From: Gammaproteobacteria bacterium CG22_combo_CG10-13_8_21_14_all_40_8
GTDB lineage: Bacteria; Pseudomonadota; Gammaproteobacteria; Enterobacterales; GCA-002770795
Length of the DNA: 44,997 nt
NCBI GenBank assembly: GCA_002770795.1
Contig: PCTP01000174.1
Span: forward strand, 4,615 to 49,611
Direction: 5' to 3'
In this document: positions 25,973 through 34,353 of the stretch, piece by piece
How positions within the stretch are numbered: position 1 is the stretch's first letter
Layout: each line of letters starts with the position of its first letter
The notes under the pieces: generated by a model
The model's database searches: none
Told to the model about the DNA's origin: nothing
What the model saw: the letters and a program-made list of their open reading frames with translations, nothing else
Made by a program: the position numbers and the translations under genes

Positions 25973-26575
25973 CTAAGGCTTTCCATTAGAACCTGAAAAT
26001 TTTGACATAGTCACCTCTCCTTGTGCTGAGATCCCTTCACGGAAAAAAACTTTCTTTACTGTTAAACAAAGAATTTTTATATCTAACCAAAAACTCTGAT
26101 TATCAACGTACCAAACATCTAATGTGAATTTATCTTCCCAGCTTATCGCATTGCGACCATTGATCTGTGCCCAACCTGTAATACCTGGCTTCACCTCGTG
26201 ACGTCGTGCTTGTTGTGAATTGTACAAGGGGAGATATTCAGTCAGCAAAGGTCTTGGTCCCACTAAACTCATGTCTCCTTTGAGCACGTTCCACAAACCT
26301 GGTAACTCATCTAAACTTAAACTGCGTATTAGTTTACCAAAACTGGTGATCCTTTCCTCGTCAGAAAGAGGATTGCCATGATTATCTAAAGCATTTTTCA
26401 TAGAACGAAATTTTATCATCTCAAAAATAATATTATTTTTTCCGGGTCTTGATTGCCGAAAAAGAACAGGTGGGCCAAAGTTTATGGCCACGAGCAGGCC
26501 AGTCAATAGCAATATTGGCCAAAGAATTAAAAGTGCAGAAAAAGAAATAATAATATCAAATAACCTTTTCAACAT
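25973..26575 (-). CDS. Phosphoglycosyl transferase, small PglC type (initiating sugar transferase)
   Basis: The protein attaches the first sugar-phosphate to undecaprenyl phosphate. About 200 residues comprise only the catalytic core: an N-terminal membrane helix (LKRLFDIIISFSALLILWPI), KFRSM, the catalytic Asp-Glu pair in SLDELPGLWNVLKGDMSLVGPRP and the C-terminal KPGITGWAQINGRN. The small size matches monotopic PglC rather than the long WbaP/WcaJ type. I chose ATG 26575, at the helix start, with GGGA 8 bases upstream; it overlaps the preceding GT4 gene by 7 bp. It is the only initiating transferase in the window. Confidence 0.93.
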   Translation of the reverse strand: MLKRLFDIIISFSALLILWPILLLTGLLVAINFGPPVLFRQSRPGKNNIIFEMIKFRSMKNALDNHGNPLSDEERITSFGKLIRSLSLDELPGLWNVLKGDMSLVGPRPLLTEYLPLYNSQQARRHEVKPGITGWAQINGRNAISWEDKFTLDVWYVDNQSFWLDIKILCLTVKKVFFREGISAQGEVTMSKFSGSNGKP

Positions 26576-27798
26576 GATTTTTCCCAACTTGTCTCTAACC
26601 ACAACACAAATTGTTCAGCCAATATTTCTCGATTAAACTGTGAAACGGCTAACTCTTTTGCAGCTAAACTCATAGGTTTCAATTGTTCTGAATTATCAGC
26701 TAAATTTTCTATAGCGAGAACAAAGGCTTCAGGATCATCGGCGTCGACAGCAACCCCACATTTTACATTGGTAATCAGATCAGCAATCCAACCTGGATAG
26801 TTACATAAAACAGGTAGTCCAGATGATAAATAATCGAAGAACTTATTTGGTGATGTGCCATAATAAAATGCTGGTACATTCGCTAGAATTTGTAAGCCCA
26901 AATTCGCTGACTTGGTTAATCCGGTGAGTTGGTGTTTTGAAACTGGATCGTGGAACACAATGTTTTCTAAACCTTTATTAGTCGCTAACTGTTGTAATTG
27001 TGCTTTTTCCTTTCCCTGTCCAACTAAAAGTATTTTAATATCATATCGTTGATGTTTTTGGAGAATTTCTGCTACTTTTATCAGTGCCCCCAATCCATTC
27101 GCCAAGCCATGAGTGCCGGTAAATATTGCCAGGAAATCAGAATCATTAATGGATGCAGGCCGCCAAGGAGCAGCTGATTTTTTATCAAAAAAATCAATAT
27201 CACATCCATTAGGGATTAGGATAACTCTTGATTCATCCTTTATTATCCTTAAAATTCCTTGTTTTATCCCGGGAGATAAAGCAATTAACCTATCAGCACT
27301 CTTATACGCAGTCCATTCCAAGAAGCTCATTAACCCTAAAACAATCGGATTTTTAATCACGCCCATGGCTTTGGGAAGCTCTGGCCATAAATCTCTTACT
27401 TCAAATACAAAAGGCTTTCGTCTAATCAATTTCGCAAAAATACCAGGTATTGCAGCAGTCAGTGGTGTTGTTGTTGCAAATAAAAGATCATAGTTTTCAA
27501 ACATGGCGACTTGAATACTCTTAACCGCAAAAGATAAAAACAATAGTGTCCTTGTCATAAAACCATCTTGATTTGAATAATTTAATTTAAACTCTACAAC
27601 ATGAATACCATCCACAACTCCTTTTCTAACGCCCTTTATGAAATCATTTTTTAACCCCGTTTCCCCACCTGAATAGGATCCACAAACCATGGTTACATGG
27701 TGGCCATGACTAATTAATCTTTTTGCCATTTCATAAGAGCGCGTGCCTGCCGCACCCGAAGGCGTAGAGAAATGTTGATGAAAATAAAGGACTTTCAT
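26569..27798 (-). CDS. Glycosyltransferase family 4 (WbuB-like)
   Basis: This 409-residue GT-B enzyme opens with HQHFSTPSGAAGTRSYEMAK, the N-terminal signature of WbuB-like transferases that usually act right after the initiating transferase. Other marks are FEVRDLWPELP, LIPNGCDIDFF and LSSGLPVLCNYPG. Its gene directly precedes the PglC-like gene in the transcript, a common pair in O-antigen loci. It probably adds the second sugar of the repeat unit, or competes with the WecG-like enzyme for that role. The donor sugar is not determined. Confidence 0.9.
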   Translation of the reverse strand: MKVLYFHQHFSTPSGAAGTRSYEMAKRLISHGHHVTMVCGSYSGGETGLKNDFIKGVRKGVVDGIHVVEFKLNYSNQDGFMTRTLLFLSFAVKSIQVAMFENYDLLFATTTPLTAAIPGIFAKLIRRKPFVFEVRDLWPELPKAMGVIKNPIVLGLMSFLEWTAYKSADRLIALSPGIKQGILRIIKDESRVILIPNGCDIDFFDKKSAAPWRPASINDSDFLAIFTGTHGLANGLGALIKVAEILQKHQRYDIKILLVGQGKEKAQLQQLATNKGLENIVFHDPVSKHQLTGLTKSANLGLQILANVPAFYYGTSPNKFFDYLSSGLPVLCNYPGWIADLITNVKCGVAVDADDPEAFVLAIENLADNSEQLKPMSLAAKELAVSQFNREILAEQFVLWLETSWEKSC

Positions 27799-27801
27799 AA
27801 A

Positions 27802-29622
27802 TTAAAAGAAATACTCTGTATGTATTTGTCCAGCTTGATTGAACTCAATTTCAATCACTGGAATTTTTGTCTTTTGCAGATAATAGAGGGATTCTTCGCC
27901 AATCGTTAACTCCATACGGATAATCGGTATATCTGCGGATATTTCGATACAATGTATACCGTTTGTCACTTTATTTCCTTCTAAAACCCAATCACTAGGT
28001 TTTAGCCTCCAACGCAATACGGCTTTTTCTTTAAACCCAGAAACATTGTCCGTCACAATCAATCTATTGGGTTCCAAAACCACTTCCCGAGAGTGACTGA
28101 CTCCTTGCCTGGTTCGATAAGAGGCATTGCATTGCCATTTATCATCCAACAAAAAATCGACATCATTAGTTTTTAACCAATCACCAAACAAAAAACGACC
28201 AATTCTGGGCATCTGTTCATTTCCATCAAACTGAATGGTATTATGTGACGAAACCCCAGAAAAATAATAATAATCATGCTGACTTGCATTATAACTGTAG
28301 CTTCCACCATCACGAAGTAAATTTTCACCTCTATGCCAGAAATCAACATGTAAAACATCCGCTTGGCCTGGCCGAAATTTAAAACGTGCATATCTCTGCA
28401 GGACAAATGCTTGCTTATTGATTAACAGGTTATATCCACCTTGATCAAACTGTATAGAAGTTTTTGGAGTCAGTAATTCTGTAGGGATTTCAATCTTTAG
28501 CCAATTGAGTTGATCATTCATGGGACCTTCAGATTCAAACGCAATTTTCTTGAGAAATAATGCTGAGGCCAACTGTGTAGAAGGCCTAAAATCTCGGTAA
28601 TCCGCTGAAGTGAGAGGCAGTAGATTTGCGCCATCATTAGCGCCTAAATTCGGCACAAATCCATTCTCTGATTGGATAAAATGATAAATCCATAAAGTGG
28701 CTTTTGCCAATTTCTCATAAAAATTGGTAGAAAACTTGGATAAATTTAGCTTGAGTCGCCAAATTTCAACAATAGATAAAGTATCTAACATAAGACGGTG
28801 ATAATTGATAGAGTACTGGCTAAAACTCCCATCATTTTCAATAAGGCTTAACACGCATTTTTCCAACCATTTTTCTCCTAACTTACACCAATCCTTACCA
28901 TCCTTATTTCCATTTTTTTGTAACCAACTCCCTCCTATGTATAAAGCTGCCGCTTCAGAAGTACCGTGGTTATTATTTTGTGCAATAGCATAAGAGAGCG
29001 TAGGAGCTATTCTTTGAAGATGGAGATGAACAAGATTCAAAAGAGCAGGTGTTGTTTTAGTCGATTGATTTAAAATCAATGCTGCTACCGCTAAATGAAT
29101 AATTCTTATAGAAGCCTCCTGTCCACATTTCCAATTTTCTCCCTTATATGGAGGATTATTCAAAATCCAGTCGGCTATCCATATATTTAGTTTGGGTAAA
29201 TTTTCATTTTTACCGAGAATTGTTTGTTGCGCAAAACCAATAACCCAATCAAATCTTGAAACTTCCCAAACCACTTTAATATCAACATGATCCGAAGCAA
29301 AATCTGGCAACTTCCACCAATCAAATTGAACACTAGAGATTATTTTATTCATAAATGGATTTAAGTGCCATTGAGGGACTTCAGCGTGATTTAAGGTAAA
29401 CCATCCAAAATAAGTGTTCTGATTCATCCAAGCCAGATTGCTATCAAGATGGTTTAGTTCTAAATCATTTGGCGGTTGGAAAAATATACCTGTAGGAATA
29501 TCAGCACCCATTCTCAATACTGGATTAGTGCCAAACTTGATACTTAACTTATACAGAATATATCGATAGATACTTCTTATACCTATGTCAAACGCAGTTC
29601 GCACAAGAATAAGATAACTCAT
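27802..29622 (-). CDS. Heparinase II/III-family polysaccharide lyase-like protein
   Basis: This 606-residue protein has an N-terminal alpha/alpha-toroid (heparinase II/III N domain) and a C-terminal beta-sheet domain (heparinase II/III-like). Candidate catalytic residues appear in NNNHGTSEAA (Asn/His), YSINYHRLML (Tyr) and SGVSSHNTIQF (His), in the order expected for the family. It may cleave uronic-acid-containing chains by beta-elimination. No signal peptide is evident, so the cellular site is unclear. Its position between two glycosyltransferases suggests a role in trimming or quality control of the polysaccharide made here. Confidence 0.88.
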   Translation of the reverse strand: MSYLILVRTAFDIGIRSIYRYILYKLSIKFGTNPVLRMGADIPTGIFFQPPNDLELNHLDSNLAWMNQNTYFGWFTLNHAEVPQWHLNPFMNKIISSVQFDWWKLPDFASDHVDIKVVWEVSRFDWVIGFAQQTILGKNENLPKLNIWIADWILNNPPYKGENWKCGQEASIRIIHLAVAALILNQSTKTTPALLNLVHLHLQRIAPTLSYAIAQNNNHGTSEAAALYIGGSWLQKNGNKDGKDWCKLGEKWLEKCVLSLIENDGSFSQYSINYHRLMLDTLSIVEIWRLKLNLSKFSTNFYEKLAKATLWIYHFIQSENGFVPNLGANDGANLLPLTSADYRDFRPSTQLASALFLKKIAFESEGPMNDQLNWLKIEIPTELLTPKTSIQFDQGGYNLLINKQAFVLQRYARFKFRPGQADVLHVDFWHRGENLLRDGGSYSYNASQHDYYYFSGVSSHNTIQFDGNEQMPRIGRFLFGDWLKTNDVDFLLDDKWQCNASYRTRQGVSHSREVVLEPNRLIVTDNVSGFKEKAVLRWRLKPSDWVLEGNKVTNGIHCIEISADIPIIRMELTIGEESLYYLQKTKIPVIEIEFNQAGQIHTEYFF

Positions 29623-29625
29623 CTG

Positions 29626-29661
29626 AAAAAAAAACTTCTTGGACCAAAATATTTTTTGGCC
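29626..29661 (-). terminator. Possible weak intrinsic terminator between GT4 and lyase genes
   Basis: On the minus strand an imperfect inverted repeat, GGCCAAAA...TTTTGGTCC (29641-29661), is followed six bases later by nine T residues (29626-29634). The stem is AU-rich and the T-run is not adjacent, so any termination would be partial. The T-run lies just before the lyase start codon and leaves no Shine-Dalgarno sequence there. Confidence 0.25.
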
Positions 29662-29726
29662 ATTACAATCTTTCTATTGGACTGGTTAAGTAACATCATA
29701 TAATGCTCATTCAATACTGTTTGGGA

Positions 29727-30848
29727 TCACTTCATTAACGCTTGATTGACCCTATCAATCATGATGGAACTATTCCAATGATTTTTTGTTAAATTCAAGC
29801 TATATTGACACATTTCATGGTAATTCTGATTATCAAGTACCTTAGTTATAGCTTCAGCGAGATTGTGATTTGAATAATCATTTAAGATATAACCATTTTT
29901 ACCTTCGTGAATAAGATCATACTCAGTACCATCTGCAACACGAGAAACTACAGGTTTACCCAATAATGTCGCATGATGAATAACTAACCCCCCCATGCCA
30001 GGAACCACCACCACATCAGCTCTTTTGAAGTAATGTCCCACTCCATTAAATATTGCACCATAGAAGTTAACGGACTTCTCTAGCTCAAGCTGTTTTGTCA
30101 CCTCTTGTAATTGCTCAAGCTCAGGACCTGCACCTACAAACCATAGAAAAACATCTTGGCTCTCCCTCTCTGCTCGCATTATTTTAAATGCGTACAGAAG
30201 ATCCAGAGGTCTTTTTGATTTAATCAGAGAACCTACATAGAGTATGATCCTGCCCTCAATACTAAAGTTTGGTGCTGGATATTCTAAATCATCCAAAACC
30301 AGTCTGGTATTCATACTATTGGGAGCCAATATTATCTTGTCTTCATTGACATTTTTACAATCTAAATAATAGGTTTTAGCCAAAGTATTTCTAGCTAATA
30401 CACAACTACTTCGTTTAATTAAAAAATTAATAATAGGCTCAAAAAATCGAGTTAAAGCATTTGGTTTTCTATCTCTTACCTTTCCAAGACTCCACCAAAT
30501 AAATTTTTTTCTAAACAGAAAGCAATATAAAAATATAGAAATATTATTTAGGAAATTGATTTCACCTTCCGTGATAATCCTATCTGGCCTATCTTTGATT
30601 AATCTGAAGAATAAAAAAGGAGAGAAATAAAGTGGATAATCCTGATTTTTGTATTTGAAAACCCAAGAAGCATTCCATAGTCTTGTAATTGAAAAGTTGG
30701 CATCATGCCCTGATAAAGATTTAGGATCATCCTTTTGTTTAAACCCACCATCATAAACAATCACGTCATGTGAATTTTGCTCTATAAAAGCACTTAAAAA
30801 ACCAATTCGCCAATTAGCTAAATAAGGCTGAAAAAATGCAACTCTCAT
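29727..30848 (-). CDS. Glycosyltransferase family 4
   Basis: This 373-residue GT-B glycosyltransferase begins MRVAFFQPYLANWRIGFL. Its donor domain contains LYVGSLIKSKRPLDLLYAF, WFVGAGPELEQL and VVPGMGGLVIHHATLLGKPVVS, where the expected E-x7-E is replaced by a G-G-L-H-containing segment as in some family-4 members. It lies 2 bp downstream of the hexapeptide acetyltransferase in the same transcript. Substrate unknown; it presumably builds the repeat unit. Confidence 0.82.
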   Translation of the reverse strand: MRVAFFQPYLANWRIGFLSAFIEQNSHDVIVYDGGFKQKDDPKSLSGHDANFSITRLWNASWVFKYKNQDYPLYFSPFLFFRLIKDRPDRIITEGEINFLNNISIFLYCFLFRKKFIWWSLGKVRDRKPNALTRFFEPIINFLIKRSSCVLARNTLAKTYYLDCKNVNEDKIILAPNSMNTRLVLDDLEYPAPNFSIEGRIILYVGSLIKSKRPLDLLYAFKIMRAERESQDVFLWFVGAGPELEQLQEVTKQLELEKSVNFYGAIFNGVGHYFKRADVVVVPGMGGLVIHHATLLGKPVVSRVADGTEYDLIHEGKNGYILNDYSNHNLAEAITKVLDNQNYHEMCQYSLNLTKNHWNSSIMIDRVNQALMK

Positions 30849-30850
30849 AG

Positions 30851-31306
30851 TTAGTATATATTTTCCAGTAAACTATACACATCTTCTTCTATCGTTCTGA
30901 TCACTCTAGCAGGACTTCCAGCAACAATAGAGTTATCGGGCACATCATGTAAAACAACAGAGTTTGCACCGATAATGACATTATTTCCAACACGAATATC
31001 TCCGAGTATCCGTGAACCAGCTGAGATATAAACATTATTTGCGATAGTGGGTACACCATGAGGAGATAGTTTTCTTCCAATGGTAACATTTTGACCGATG
31101 ATCACCTTATCACCAATAATCGCTTTGCTATGGATAACCACACCAATTCCACCATAAGCAAATTTGCTATCTTTCCCAATTTTGGTTGTATAAGGAACAA
31201 CTGAATTATAGAAGAGGAAAATTAGCCCTTTAATAATTTTAGGTAGCAAAGGTATGCCTAACTCATATAATTTATTTGCTATTCTATATAATACTATTGC
31301 ATTCAT
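30851..31306 (-). CDS. Hexapeptide-repeat acetyltransferase (serine acetyltransferase-like)
   Basis: This 151-residue left-handed beta-helix protein resembles the C-terminal catalytic half of CysE-type acetyltransferases and small sugar O-acetyltransferases. Hexapeptide turns are visible through IGDKVIIGQNVTIG and ILGDIRVGNNVIIGANSVVL, and the candidate catalytic His is in VVIHSKAIIG. The end VAGSPARVIR is typical. It is shorter than true CysE, so sugar O-acetylation is more likely than cysteine synthesis. The ATG at 31306 starts the gene after a 311-bp non-coding gap. Confidence 0.85.
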   Translation of the reverse strand: MNAIVLYRIANKLYELGIPLLPKIIKGLIFLFYNSVVPYTTKIGKDSKFAYGGIGVVIHSKAIIGDKVIIGQNVTIGRKLSPHGVPTIANNVYISAGSRILGDIRVGNNVIIGANSVVLHDVPDNSIVAGSPARVIRTIEEDVYSLLENIY

Positions 31307-31365
31307 AACCAGACCTGTACAACCCAGAGAGCTTGTCGATAATGATATATTTTTTGATTAAATCC

Positions 31366-31544
31366 TAGAAGCCTGTCCGAGAACAGACTGAACTACTGCG
31401 GCCAATGTTGATTGGCCAGCTTTCCCGATGAATTTCGTTACATACGACTGCATGGATGCAGAGCAACGCAGGAGCAGTTGCCGAGAATGACTATTCACCT
31501 CAATCCAGCGAAAAATCTGACTCAAACGGGCTTTGATTACCACC
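31366..31544. repeat. Structured intergenic element with three perfect hairpins
   Basis: The 311-bp gap at 31307-31617 holds no gene but contains a compact block of inverted repeats: GGCCAAT-GTTG-ATTGGCC (31400-31417), CTGCAT-GG-ATGCAG (31448-31461) and GCAAC-N9-GTTGC (31463-31481). The block is more GC-rich than its surroundings. A 62-codon open frame on the minus strand runs through it but looks like a by-product of the repeat. The pattern suggests a MITE-like or other dispersed non-coding element inserted in the locus. A part (AGTTGCCGAGAATGAC) resembles sequence near 8.07 kb. Confidence 0.5.
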
Positions 31545-31617
31545 AATTATAAGAAAATACAGGAAAGCGGTACTATTATTACATAAAAATATATCCACTG
31601 CATGTACCAAAATATGA

Positions 31618-32811
31618 TTAGCGCTTTTTAGATCTAAAATCATTGAAATGATACAAGGTCATTGATATGGCGTACAAGGTAAAATAGGATATTAGGGTAG
31701 AGAGTGCAGCCCCCATAACTCCCTTGGTTGGGATTAGATAGAAATTCATAGCAATGTTAATGATGGCTGCTATCAATGAAGATATTGTTATTAAGTATGT
31801 TTTTTCAATTTTTGCCAGAAGGTAATTCATTTTAAAGAAAAATGGCATAATCAAATGTCCCAACAAAACCAATATAAATGAAATCAGGGAATCTTGTTCT
31901 CCATAATGCATTTTGGATAAAAAATAATTATAAAAAATCACTACCCCTAGGCTTACAGCTCCTCCTAATATAAGACATTGCCTCAAAAACTTATTCGCAT
32001 AATTCTCAGCCAACTCTATTGTTTTTGCATTATAGATAACGACTTCCCATTTCACCGCGAGTATGACATAAATAAAAGTTAGGCTAGAAGCAAATGTATA
32101 CAAAGCACCATATTGACCAACAACAACTATGGGCAAATAAATAGACAGTATTAATCTATCAGAATAAGCTAAAACAAATGAAGTCAGGGCGTGTAAGGTA
32201 AGAGGTGTACCAAATCTGAGTGATTTTTTAAAGTATCCATTCCTGAAGCTACCAGAAAAACCAGTAAAAGTTTTAAATATTGTTTTTTTGACAAACAAAC
32301 CAAAAATTAGAGCAAGCAATTCAGCGACTAGGTAATAAACTGCCTGCTCAAAAACAACAATCAACAAAAATCCAATCAATAATCTTGCAAACGCATAACT
32401 AATGCGTATCCAACCAAATTCGCTGGCTGTTGCTGTTTTTCTCGCCAGGGCGATATGTAAACTATAACTGGTATATAAAATCGCTGTAAAAAAGAGTAGT
32501 AAATGATAGCTATTATCGAGTTTCCCCCATAAAAGCATGACTAGATAAGTCAAAATTGTACCTAAAAGGCTTATTAGTAAATTATATGGAATGTTTTTTG
32601 TATTAGAACTATCAATATATCGCAGAATAACAGTATTTTGTCCTAGAGCTCCAACACTTGATACAAACAATAAATAACTGGACAACAAAACTATATTTCC
32701 ATATGTTTTTGGCTCAATAAAAAATGGCAGTATAGCTAACAGTAGCCAATTACCTCCTTTCGCTATCGCTTCAAAGATGCTTAAGTTCAAAAAGATATTT
32801 TTTATATTCAC
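31618..32811 (-). CDS. Polysaccharide flippase (Wzx-like), leftward arm
   Basis: This 397-residue integral membrane protein of the MOP superfamily has about 11-12 hydrophobic helices. It should translocate undecaprenyl-diphosphate-linked repeat units. Signatures include AIAKGGNWLLLAILPFF at the N-terminus, YSDRLILSIYLPIVVVGQYG mid-protein and a C-terminal YLIPTKGVMGAALSTLISY. It starts with GTG at 32811, lacks a clear ribosome-binding site and lies next to the Wzy-like gene, the usual Wzx/Wzy pairing. A second flippase at 17,977 is unrelated at motif level. Confidence 0.9.
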   Translation of the reverse strand: MNIKNIFLNLSIFEAIAKGGNWLLLAILPFFIEPKTYGNIVLLSSYLLFVSSVGALGQNTVILRYIDSSNTKNIPYNLLISLLGTILTYLVMLLWGKLDNSYHLLLFFTAILYTSYSLHIALARKTATASEFGWIRISYAFARLLIGFLLIVVFEQAVYYLVAELLALIFGLFVKKTIFKTFTGFSGSFRNGYFKKSLRFGTPLTLHALTSFVLAYSDRLILSIYLPIVVVGQYGALYTFASSLTFIYVILAVKWEVVIYNAKTIELAENYANKFLRQCLILGGAVSLGVVIFYNYFLSKMHYGEQDSLISFILVLLGHLIMPFFFKMNYLLAKIEKTYLITISSLIAAIINIAMNFYLIPTKGVMGAALSTLISYFTLYAISMTLYHFNDFRSKKR

Positions 32812-32876
32812 GAGGAGTAAGGCATACTAATTAGTGATAATTCTAATAGTCTCAGAACAATCATATGATGCCTCCA

Positions 32877-34124
32877 TTATATTGCTTCAACTGAATGAGA
32901 AGTTTCGGATGCCTTGGTTTCAAAAGCTTTTATTGCAACAGGAACAAAAAACCACATAAAAAGCATTAACCCCATGGCGTCCAAAGATCCAGCCTTTAAA
33001 TCGTGGCCAACCATAAATAATCCCAAAAATGAAAATAATACAATTTCCGTATTCCACATGAAATTCTTAAACGGCCTCATTACTTTTACTGATGTATAAA
33101 CAATAGAGAACACGATATATGTCATAACCACCCCTCCCAAAAGGCCTAATTCATAAAAAGCTTCTACAATATCATTATGGGGATAGACATTATTTCCAGG
33201 GAAATCAACAGCAAAAGATGCTAAACCTCCCCCAAAAGGGTTATTTGCTATTCCTTCAAATGCAAAATCGTATAATATTTTACGGGAATTAGTCGCTTCA
33301 CCTTCTAAAACCTGAGACCAATATAAGAACAACCTCTGATCATAGATTTCAGAAACATCAATTATGGTCAATACGTAGAGTAAAATAACACTGAGCACAA
33401 AAAAACTTAAGAAAACCGATAGCATACCAGCGCGTCTATATATAAAAAAACACATCAATACAAATAACATCATGGCATGGGCACGTTGTCCAAGGATGAG
33501 AATTAAAAATATTAACAAAAAAATGTATAAATAACGGATGCTATTTATAAACCAGTTTCTTTTCTTGGGAAGAATTAACCCCATTAAGGTAAATGTAAAT
33601 ATCAAAGACATACTGATAATAGAAAACTCTTCCATCTCAACAAACTCTTTACTTGATCGCCATGTCGAAAAAATCACATATTCTCTATATTGATAAACAA
33701 AAATAACACCAATTATCGAAATCAATAGAAATCCGTCAAAAATGCCATAAATATATGATTTTTTATTCTGATTGGATAATGCAAAGGCGACCAGAATGGT
33801 TGGTAGAAAAACTGAATACACAAAATAAGATAACTTTACCTCAACATAATTTCCATATCCAGGAGAGAAAATTGAATATATTTGATTTTGTGATGAATAC
33901 AGAAGAATAATGATAAATAGTATAAATAAAACCATGAGTTTTTTGCTGTTTGTTTTATCGAGAGAGCCTCTCATTATATTAACCAAGGCTGCTATTGATA
34001 AAAAAAGGAGTCCTATTATTTTATTATGGATTCCCAAATCCAGGCCTCTCCCCAAATAGGGCCATAACACGCCAATGCCTAGTATAAACCCCTCTCTCCG
34101 AGCTAATATATAGGTATTAACCAC
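32877..34124 (-). CDS. O-antigen polymerase/ligase-like membrane protein (Wzy)
   Basis: This 415-residue protein has about 10-12 hydrophobic helices and a central periplasmic loop of the Wzy_C/O-antigen-ligase type. Visible elements are LILGQRAHAMMLFVLMCFF with the conserved Arg, and the loop NPFGGGLASFAVDFPGNNVYPHND followed by EAFYELGLLGG, typical of polymerases and ligases. In this locus it most likely polymerises repeat units in the periplasm. The start is GTG at 34124 with AGGA 9 bases upstream. A possible promoter lies in the 229-bp gap before it. Confidence 0.87.
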   Translation of the reverse strand: MVNTYILARREGFILGIGVLWPYLGRGLDLGIHNKIIGLLFLSIAALVNIMRGSLDKTNSKKLMVLFILFIIILLYSSQNQIYSIFSPGYGNYVEVKLSYFVYSVFLPTILVAFALSNQNKKSYIYGIFDGFLLISIIGVIFVYQYREYVIFSTWRSSKEFVEMEEFSIISMSLIFTFTLMGLILPKKRNWFINSIRYLYIFLLIFLILILGQRAHAMMLFVLMCFFIYRRAGMLSVFLSFFVLSVILLYVLTIIDVSEIYDQRLFLYWSQVLEGEATNSRKILYDFAFEGIANNPFGGGLASFAVDFPGNNVYPHNDIVEAFYELGLLGGVVMTYIVFSIVYTSVKVMRPFKNFMWNTEIVLFSFLGLFMVGHDLKAGSLDAMGLMLFMWFFVPVAIKAFETKASETSHSVEAI

Positions 34125-34173
34125 GGTTTAGTTCCTGTGTAGAAAGGGGGCCTTCTTCAAATATTAGCGACGG

Positions 34174-34203
34174 ATTAAAGCAACAACACTTTAATTGAGT
34201 CAA
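34174..34203 (-). promoter_or_regulatory. Candidate internal promoter before the polymerase gene
   Basis: On the minus strand TTGACT (34198-34203) and TTTAAT (34174-34179) are separated by 18 bases, about 50 bp before the GTG of the Wzy-like gene. The 229-bp gap after wecC gives room for a separate transcript of the wzy-wzx half of the operon. Confidence 0.4.
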
Positions 34204-34353
34204 TTGCAAAAATAATTTGTAATATATAATCATAACCATTCAAGAGAACAGAACTAAGAGAGAAAGCACATTATTTTTATCCATTGAATGCAAAAAATAT
34301 CTGGTAAACTACATTTTAGAAATAAGGATGTCGTTGTGCATCTGTCGTAGTGA

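Noticed and set aside
31358..31546. 62-codon open frame on the - strand in the 31.3-31.6 kb gap
   Set aside because: It coincides with the hairpin-rich element, so the open frame is probably a by-product of the repeat.
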